A stretch of DNA of 64,000 bases from Aquatica leii (lineage: Eukaryota; Arthropoda; Insecta; Coleoptera; Lampyridae): positions 4,366,001 to 4,430,000 of the forward strand of contig CM069435.1 of the NCBI GenBank assembly GCA_035610365.1. The letters run 5' to 3'. The position numbers and the translations under genes were made by a program. The number at the start of each line of letters is the position of its first letter. Position 1 is the first letter of the stretch. The notes under the pieces are model-generated. The model saw nothing but the letters and a program-made list of their open reading frames with translations. It had not been told where the DNA came from and searched no databases. Positions 57,901-64,000 of the stretch are shown piece by piece.

Positions 57901-60378
57901 ACTTTTGAGGTCTTATCTGGAACAACGAATTTACCAAGTCAAGTGCGGAGATCGCCTGTCATCCATCTGCCAAATAGAAGCAGGAGTGCCTCAAGGATCG
58001 GTGCTAGGCCCTATCCTCTACACAATATTTACCGCTGATATACCTATCACAGAAGAAGTAGTAACTGCAACCTATGCAGATGACACTGCAATCCTTTCTA
58101 GCAGTAAAGATCCTAGTCTAGCATCCGTAAAACTACAAAAACATCTAGATAGAATCGGAATATGGCTAAAGATGTGGCGAATAAGAGCTAGTCCTGCAAA
58201 ATAAGTTCACATAACATTTACTTTGAATAGAGGTGCCTGTCCACCTGTTACACTTAACGGAGATATCTTGACACAGCAAACAACAGTGAAATACCTGGGT
58301 ATGCATCTGGACAAACGGCTTACGTGGAGGGATCACATTAAGGCAAAGAGAGAACAAGCAAACAAAAAGTTCAGGGATATGCACTGGCTGCTGGGCAGGC
58401 AATCGACTCTCAGTTTGGAGAATAAGCTCCTGATATACAAATGCATTATAAAACCAGTATGGACATATGGTATACAACTCTGGGGGTCAGCTAGTCACTC
58501 AAATATAGAAATACTACAGCGCTTCCAAAATAAAGCATTAAAAACTTTGACCAATGCCCCATGGTTCATAAGGAACACAGAAGTGCATGAATATCTGCAA
58601 CTCCCTACAGTCAGAGAAGAAATAGAGAAGTCTTCTGATGCCTATAAGCAGAGACTTGAAAAACACATAAATAGTTTAGCCACAGAGCTCCTTAACACCA
58701 AGGACTCTATATTCCGCCTAAAAAGAATACGACTAGCCACCATCTAATCATCTAATAACAAGAAATGACACATCACAGGATGTGCATATCTAAAGCCACT
58801 TATATATAATAGAAGTCACATCTGATTATAGCTCTTGGCTGATTGCAGATTGATAAAAGACAGGAAAAAAAAATTACAAGTTTAAATCTTCTTTTTTAAG
58901 ATGTAATTGGGATATGCACGAATACATCAGATCTCCAAACATTCTCATCTCGTTCTTCCGAAAAAGATTATAAAAAACTTGAAGTTACGATTGTAGATGA
59001 ATCCAACTATCAGGTAAGGAATATTTAAGCGTTGAATTTGCTAAAACAAGTGTTTAGATCACTTTAACTATATGGGGAAAACGAGCTGAAGACTTTGATG
59101 GATCTACACAACCAGTAATTGTAATTAAAGGTGCTAAAGTGGGCGAATTTGGAGGAGAGAAACACATTTCGGTTGTATTTTCAAGTACAATGAAGATTAA
59201 CCCGGATATTCCTGAAGTTCATCGTCTTACGAATTGGTTTCATAGTAGTGGTGCGCAAAATAATTCCACTAATGTCAACGTGCAACAATGTGATTCTGTG
59301 TAAATTATTTAAATTTTATATACAGTAAAACCATAAATAAGTTAAAGTTAGTTTTATACTTGACATTCCCTTCCCTAACATCCTTATAATTTAGAGAAAT
59401 CGTGAGAAACTGGAGAGCAGAAACTAATTGATGTTAGGAAAACTACATGGCAATTACGCCTACGAGTTTAGAATATCCGAAATATTCACCATTTAAATTG
59501 TATGATAAGGAAAAAAGTTGGTGGGAGAGACTGTGATCAGAAACAGATTAATGGTAGAGGGCAAAAAGAACAGTTAGTACCGGTACAAAAAACCAATTTA
59601 AAAGCATGTCAGAGGTTAACGTGCTTTAGAAACAAGTCAATGTTTTTAGCTAAGTTTTCAGTTTCAGTAGCCTCCGTGCACTTCTTCAAGATCAGTGCCT
59701 CAAGAAAATAATTGTGCCCAAACGTAAACATTGTTCAACGTGAATACACATCAAAAATGTAACAATACAAACGCCAAATATAAACTAAAAAATTATATCG
59801 GAAAAAGTTCTGTATGTAAATAAACTGTTTTTACTTACGGGATCCTTATTAACGTGAGTCATTACATCCGTTTCTTCAGGCCATGGTCTTTTCTCGAAAA
59901 ATTCTTCGGTTAATTTTGGCCAACTGCCTTCGTACAAATTTTGCAATTCGAATACTTGCCTATCACGAACACACTCGCAGAAGTATTTCAAAAATTTCAC
60001 TACTAATTCGGGCATTTTAAAATACTGACGGTTGAAATCGTTGTCCACCGTTGCATCACCAGAGTGTGCTCCAAAATCGGTATCATAGCTGTTGTAATCA
60101 TAATCTTTGTTGTAGCCCTTCGAATAAAAAAATTAATCATTATTGCAATGTGAGGCAGTTAGTGTAGGTTCATATGGGTTTAGTTCCAGCTAAATATATA
60201 AGTTTGTAGCCTTTAGTTTTGCTTTTAGTGAAACTAGGGAAAATATTTGTGTAAACATAGGGTGCGTGATTTTTAGAAATTTTGAAAGCAATGGAGTCAG
60301 TAAAAGTACTCTAAAGAATAATGGGATACCAACAATAATTTTTTTATTTACCTGCTCGTAATCGTCGCTGGAATACAT
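51999..60378 (-). CDS. eIF3l: Eukaryotic translation initiation factor 3 subunit L, 4 exons
   Basis: Subunit of the eIF3 complex, which binds the 40S ribosome in the cytoplasm during translation initiation (known of the family). Exons by GT/AG and frame are 60352-60378 (MYSSDDYEQ), 59839-60117, 52189-53405 and 51999-52133. Intron 2 is 6433 bp and contains the RPA1-like gene antisense plus a LINE. Conserved parts include [35 protein letters not shown], the helical and PCI region with ACPKFLSP and [19 protein letters not shown], and the tail [20 protein letters not shown]. The length of about 552 residues is near the human 564. Exon 3 has one base too few: the frame shifts at the four-A run at 52549-52552, where five A would restore [13 protein letters not shown]. 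Since the gene is normally essential, an assembly error is likely. Confidence 0.93.
53568..55044 (+). CDS. RPA1: Replication protein A 70-kDa subunit-like, lacking DBD-C, 6 exons
   Basis: RPA1 is the large subunit of the single-strand DNA-binding complex used in replication and repair (known). Exons are 53568-53606, 53661-53908, 53958-54339, 54386-54590, 54642-54754 and 54799-55044. They total 1233 nt, a clean frame of 410 residues; introns are 44-54 bp. Residues 10-95 match the N-terminal OB fold ([20 protein letters not shown]). A short linker follows, then DBD-A from about 166 ([28 protein letters not shown]) and DBD-B from about 270 ([27 protein letters not shown]). The protein stops there, so the roughly 180-residue DBD-C with its zinc ribbon, present in ordinary RPA70, is absent. 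The stop overlaps a possible donor (tctgt|gtaaat), so a downstream exon cannot be excluded, but none was found up to 59838. It lies antisense inside eIF3L intron 2. It may be a truncated paralogue or a broken gene. Confidence 0.85.
54613..55234 (+). repeat. 622-bp direct duplication, left copy
   Basis: Matches 58872-59493 over 622 bp with no gaps and about 14 substitutions (about 2%). It covers the end of RPA1 intron 4, exons 5 and 6 and about 190 bp of 3' flank. Its right edge is the first base of the Jockey-like LINE. Confidence 0.92.
55235..58871 (+). mobile_element. Jockey-type LINE with fused ORF1/ORF2 remnant
   Basis: A 5' leader (55235-55885) precedes an open frame from 55886 that starts like a LINE ORF1 and, after about 60 codons, continues as an endonuclease lacking its first third ([44 protein letters not shown]). 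An internal deletion therefore fused ORF1 to ORF2. The reverse transcriptase follows (57200-58200) with [49 protein letters not shown] and [12 protein letters not shown]. The C-terminal region runs to 58747. Defects include a stop near 56671, a frameshift near 57510 and an in-frame TAA at 58202. A poly-A run ends the element at about 58871. The motif set is Jockey-like. It carries a hAT MITE at 56906-57091 and is flanked by 622-bp direct repeats. Confidence 0.9.
56906..57091. mobile_element. hAT-type MITE
   Basis: A GC-rich 186-bp insert inside the Jockey LINE. Its ends caatgttgcccaacc and ggttgggcaccgctg form inverted repeats, and the interior holds several gggccggat blocks. An exact 8-bp duplication GAATAGGA flanks it (56898-56905, 57092-57099), the hallmark of hAT transposition. 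Removing it restores the LINE peptide across the site. The sequence resembles the widespread CAGNGGTGCCCAACC hAT MITE group. Confidence 0.9.
58872..59493 (+). repeat. 622-bp direct duplication, right copy
   Basis: Starts directly after the LINE poly-A tail and matches 54613-55234 without gaps. About 2% divergence from the left copy. Confidence 0.92.
58901..59303 (+). pseudogene. Orphan duplicate of RPA1-like exons 5 and 6
   Basis: Exon equivalents 58901-59013 and 59058-59303 keep both splice sites and the full frame to the same stop. The few substitutions give minor amino-acid changes (for example EYGGEK to EFGGEK, LRNWF to LTNWF). No promoter or upstream exon adjoins it. It could be used only as alternative terminal exons, skipping across the LINE from exon 4 at 54590. 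Confidence 0.8.
59494..59838. other. Remainder of eIF3L intron 2
   Basis: Unique sequence between the right duplication copy and eIF3L exon 2. I looked for the missing RPA1 zinc-ribbon domain here and saw no credible match; a 69-codon plus-strand frame (59502-59711) has no recognisable similarity. Confidence 0.5.
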
Positions 60379-60683
60379 TTTTAATTAGTAAAAAGTGATA
60401 ATAACAATTAACCTTAAACTTCCACGTTTGGTGATAGTCGCGAAGCCGGCGCGATGTCAAACTTCTACAGTTCACTACCGTATCGGTTTTAGTCCACACT
60501 ACACCATAACCATATCGATCTTTTTGTTACCGACCGTACAGTGGATATCAAAATTTAAATATCCAATAACTTAAATAAAATTTTAACTTAAAACAGTTTG
60601 CATTATGCTAAATGGTACGTGACTAATTATACGAGAACGTAATTAAAAAAAATCATTTTTTAGTTCTAGTACTAAGAGGATTT
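60379..60683. promoter_or_regulatory. eIF3l: eIF3L upstream region
   Basis: Upstream of the eIF3L start codon (minus). A locally GC-richer segment (about 60420-60540, with gtttggtgatagtcgcgaag and a caaaacttctacag-like stretch) is the likely core promoter and leader, by position only. No TATA box was assigned. Confidence 0.35.
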
Positions 60684-60910
60684 TTTAATCATTTTCTTTT
60701 TTTTTTTCTTAGCTTTTAGTTTATCCAATTTAAATGTTTTAATGAATTTTCTTTTTTTTTAGCTTTTTAATCATTTTTCTTTTTTTCTTTGGTTTTAATT
60801 TATTAAATTTAGATGTTTTAATACTTTTTTTTCAGCTTTTTAATTGTTTTTGTTTTTTTTTAGCTTCTAGTTTATTAAATTTAAAAGTTTTAATTAATTT
60901 TTTTCTAGAT
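60684..60910 (+). repeat. T-rich tandem repeat, three degenerate units
   Basis: Three units of about 72-83 bp (about 60684-60766, 60767-60838, 60839-60910) each read tttttaatc/g..., a T run, a tttagtttattaaattta-like block, then gttttaat and ttttag. Non-coding. Confidence 0.65.
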
Positions 60911-61075
60911 TGTACAAAGGCGAAGATACTGGCGCAATCGCGTAAGAATGAGCCAAAACAGACTACCATCTATGACAACAAATAGAAAACCAACAAATTC
61001 AGGTCTACTGGAATCTACCCCCCAAAAATATTGAATGTGCACTGTCAGAAAATGTAAAGAAAAAGAAGTTTCTTT
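60910..61075 (+). pseudogene. Possible pogo/jerky-type transposase tail
   Basis: One frame reads ILAQSRKNEPKQTTIYDNK and, after a stop, KFRSTGIYPPKILNV. An F-R-x-T-G-(I/L)-Y-P motif is common at the end of DDE_1 (pogo/jerky) transposases. Only about 50 codons remain and the call is tentative. Confidence 0.3.
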
Positions 61076-61299
61076 CCTTTTTTCTCAGAATTATAATAGT
61101 TTTTAATGTATGTTAATCACATTTAATTCATTTTTTTGTTGTATACTCACTGTTATACCGTAGTTAGTATTTTTGTTTGCTGCAGCCTATGAGTTTTCTT
61201 TTACGTTCTTTCTCTGTACACATAGACATTGTGGACGTAGTGAACTTAATAAAGAAAATAATACAATGTTTCGGTTTTTATTTAACAACCCAAAGCTAG

Positions 61300-64000
61300 T
61301 TATATTCAAACTATTGTAACTTTTTTAGTTTTGCAAATAGAAATTGCCTTCGATGGCGCTGCTTCGGTATTTTCTTTGCACTGTGCAATTCTTGCATGCA
61401 CTTCGTTTGTAATGAAAAATTTTTATAGAATTTATTTACAAGACATTTTACATCATATTCGTACAAGCAACAAACGCTTAATGAGTTTTATATTTCTTAG
61501 CAACCAGTACTTAAAAAAAAAATGAATTAATTGCGCCTCCTATCAGCGTAACAAACAGGTAAAAAGAACCGAAAATACAGAAGGAAAAAAATATTATTTT
61601 TTAATAGAAAAATTCGGTAACATGCCGGCCGCCTTGAAAATCTTATAATTTCAATTTATACTTAATTTAAAAAACAAATTCTAAATTAATTGTAATTATT
61701 TAGCTAAACCGATACAATGCTCTTATCCTAGATATATGGTAACAAAAACCTTAAACATTAGCTAAATTAATAATTCACTCCATGTTTGTGGGTAGCCCGC
61801 ACAGCTTATTTACTGACCTTTTAAGGTAATTACCATTTGCAAGTCGCACTGTTACTGAGCGAACAATGTTGTTCGTTGTTCTGTGTATTTCAGTTACGCG
61901 TCCTAGCAACCACTGTAGCGGTGGAAGATTGTTCTCTAAAGAATTTTGTTGCACAAGATTTGGTAAATGCCGGTACCACTTGGTACGGCGTTACAGCTCA
62001 GGCACTACCTGTAGACTCCATTGGCGCCAGAAACACTGAACTATGCGCTGCATCCTTTGATAAAGGGACAGCCGATTTTCTTTGATGTCTAAATTTGAGG
62101 TGGCTAAAGCGTGTAGCGGTTTTGCAATAAGAAAGTGCCCAGGAGTGAAAGGGTTGATATCGGAAGGATCGGAAGATAAAGGAGATAAGGGACGGGAGTT
62201 TAATGTCGCTTCTATCTGAATGAGTATTGTGTTAAAGTCTTCGTAATTGAGAGAAGTATTTTGTAGAACTCTTTTCAAATGTACCTTTACTGCTTTAACA
62301 CCACTTTCCCAAATGCCCCTTTGATGAGGTGCCTTAGGAATAATAAAACTCCATTTTATTTGTTCGTTCACAAGAAAGTTAGAAATTTCATCGTTATTAT
62401 CATGTAACATTTCATAAACAGCTTTTATATCGTTAGCTGCCCTTACGAAATAAGTGGCATTGTCAGACATTATAGAGACTGGCTTGCCCCTTCGACCAAT
62501 AAAACGCTTTAAAACAGAAATAAATGCTTCCGTTGTTAAAGATGTTATCAATTCTAAATGAATTGCCGTTGTGACGAAACATACGATTAAGCAATTATAA
62601 GCTTTTATTAGCTTGGAGCCGCGTAGTTTTCGATCTTTAATAAAGATCGGTCCTGCGTAGTTCACGCCTACGTGAGTAAATGCCGGCGTGTTTGCCTGTA
62701 ATCGTGCACTTGGTAGGTTGCCCATTAAAGGGTCGTATGATTTAGGATTTACCTTGAAACACCTTATGCAATTACGCACAATTTGTTTAGCCGTATTTCG
62801 ACCAGATATAGGCCAATAGGATTCACGAACAGCTGCTAATAAATGTTCTACCCCACAATGCAGGAGATTTTCGTGAAGGTCACGAAGTATCAATTTAGTA
62901 TAAATATGACCTTTTGGAAGTAAAACCGGATATTTTATGTTAAAGTCATAGCATGATTGTTCAATTCTTTCCCCTACTCTTAATATCCCGTATTCATCCA
63001 AAAACGGATTTAATGCAAGTATTGTTGAAGACGTTTTCAGTTTCTTTTTTAATTTTAGAGCCTCGATTTCTAATTGAAAAGCATCGCTTTGGCATAATTT
63101 AATAAGAACGCGAGTGACCTCTACCAACTGCATTCCGTTCAATTTTTGCTGCTTTTGAATTTTTCACAAATCTAAGCATCCAGGCAGTAACGCGTTTTAA
63201 TTTAATTAATTTTGAAAATCGGCTAAATATGGACGTGTCCAGGGTCGTGATGAAAACAGATAGCTAACGTTCCTCATTTCCCTGTCGTTATGATTTGAGA
63301 CTAAATTGCGCAAAGTAGGCCAGGTATCAGAGACTGTCGATAGAAACGATGGACCATGCCACCAAAGGGAATTATTAATTAAGTCGACAGCTGATGAACA
63401 GCGCGAAATTAAATCGGCAGGATTCATTTTTAAAGAGATGTAGTACCAATTCTTAGGATTAGAAATTTCCAAAATGCTAGCTATTCTATTGGCTACAAAT
63501 ACCTTATATTTATTAAGAGTTGAGTTAATCCAGTTTAAAATGATAGTAGAATCTGTCCAAAAAAACGACTGAGAGAAATTTATTTTAGATGATTGTGTTA
63601 CTTTCTCCATCAATTGCGCTAGCAACAACGCCGCACATAATTCAAGACGGGGAATTGTTATTGTGTGCAGTATTGCAACACGAGACTTAGAGCACAGTAA
63701 TTGACAAGAAACATTATTGTAAGAATCGAGACATCTAACATATATGCAAGATCCGTAAGTCTTAGAAGTACTATCACTAAATCCGTGCAATTCAATAGAC
63801 ATATATTGTAAGGAATTGTGCATCTAGGAATCTTTAAAGTGTTTAAGATAGGCAATTCAGCCTTTCAGGTATTCCATTCGGAGTTTAAGGTTTGAGGAAT
63901 ACGCACGTCCTATGATAACTTCAATTGCCACAGTTGTTGAATCATTAGTTTGCCAATAATTGTGATAGGTGAGAGAAGACCTAGCGGGTCAAACAACTGG
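61300..64000 (-). mobile_element. BEL/Pao LTR-retrotransposon fossil (second, runs off right edge)
   Basis: The minus strand carries the RNase H region (63823-63206) with ELCAALLLAQLMEKV, then a long open stretch of 383 codons (63142-61991). The latter holds the integrase zinc-binding and catalytic region (HLLAAVRESYWPISGR, VTTAIHLELITSLT, GRRGKPVSIMSDNATYFV, PGHFLIAKPLHAL). Pol-like sequence continues to about 61775. A TGTTACCG sequence at about 61623 (minus), preceded by a purine-rich tract, may start the 3' LTR; this is inference. The upstream part lies beyond the window. It is a different Pao lineage from the copy at 5785-10740 and has only a few visible interruptions. Confidence 0.88.

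Noticed and set aside
59502-59711. Downstream open frame as the missing RPA1 DBD-C
   Set aside because: It lacks the CxxC zinc-ribbon pattern and the aromatic residues of DBD-C, and it has no convincing acceptor.

Overview
The window looks like insect nuclear DNA, most likely beetle (Coleoptera). It is AT-rich, the host genes have introns of about 45-70 bp, and the repeats are typical of arthropods (Gypsy, BEL/Pao, Jockey and R1-like LINEs, piggyBac, Tigger/pogo, Phantom-type Mutator, hAT MITE). No bacterial features were seen. The order assignment is inference.

Four host genes can be modelled. A gamma-glutamyl hydrolase lies on the minus strand (23286-24427, 4 exons). A PTCD1-like mitochondrial pentatricopeptide protein lies on the plus strand (35242-37321, 5 exons, 620 aa). 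eIF3 subunit L lies on the minus strand (51999-60378, 4 exons, about 552 aa). An RPA70/RPA1-like protein (53568-55044, 6 exons, 410 aa) is nested antisense inside the 6.4-kb second intron of eIF3L and lacks the C-terminal DBD-C domain. GGH and eIF3L each carry one single-base frame break inside a short A-run, which may be assembly error.

Most of the rest is repeats. From 1 to 3441 a Gypsy fossil abuts a piggyBac 3' end. A BEL/Pao fossil covers 5.8-10.7 kb. A purine-rich LINE lies at 12.4-15.9 kb, with an oppositely oriented 5' copy at 20.7-22.6 kb and a decayed R1-like LINE between them. Two further copies of the first Gypsy family lie at 24.7-27.2 and 28.7-34.5 kb, the latter with both LTRs. 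Between them, at 27366-27429 (minus), is a sequence that folds as a complete type-I hammerhead ribozyme inside a 324-bp unit bounded by direct repeats. From 37.5 to 51.4 kb a roughly 410-bp tandem repeat family recurs in three blocks, interrupted by a 1.8-kb LTR-like insertion, a 388-bp near-perfect palindrome and other foldbacks. A Tigger element with both ends and a Mutator fragment lie among them. Inside the eIF3L intron a Jockey-type LINE is flanked exactly by a 622-bp direct duplication of the RPA1 3' exons, and the LINE itself carries a hAT MITE with an 8-bp target duplication. A second BEL/Pao fossil runs off the right edge.

The strongest leads are the hammerhead ribozyme unit, the exceptionally long direct duplication around the Jockey insertion, the nested DBD-C-less RPA1 gene, and the layered insertions in the 410-bp repeat family.
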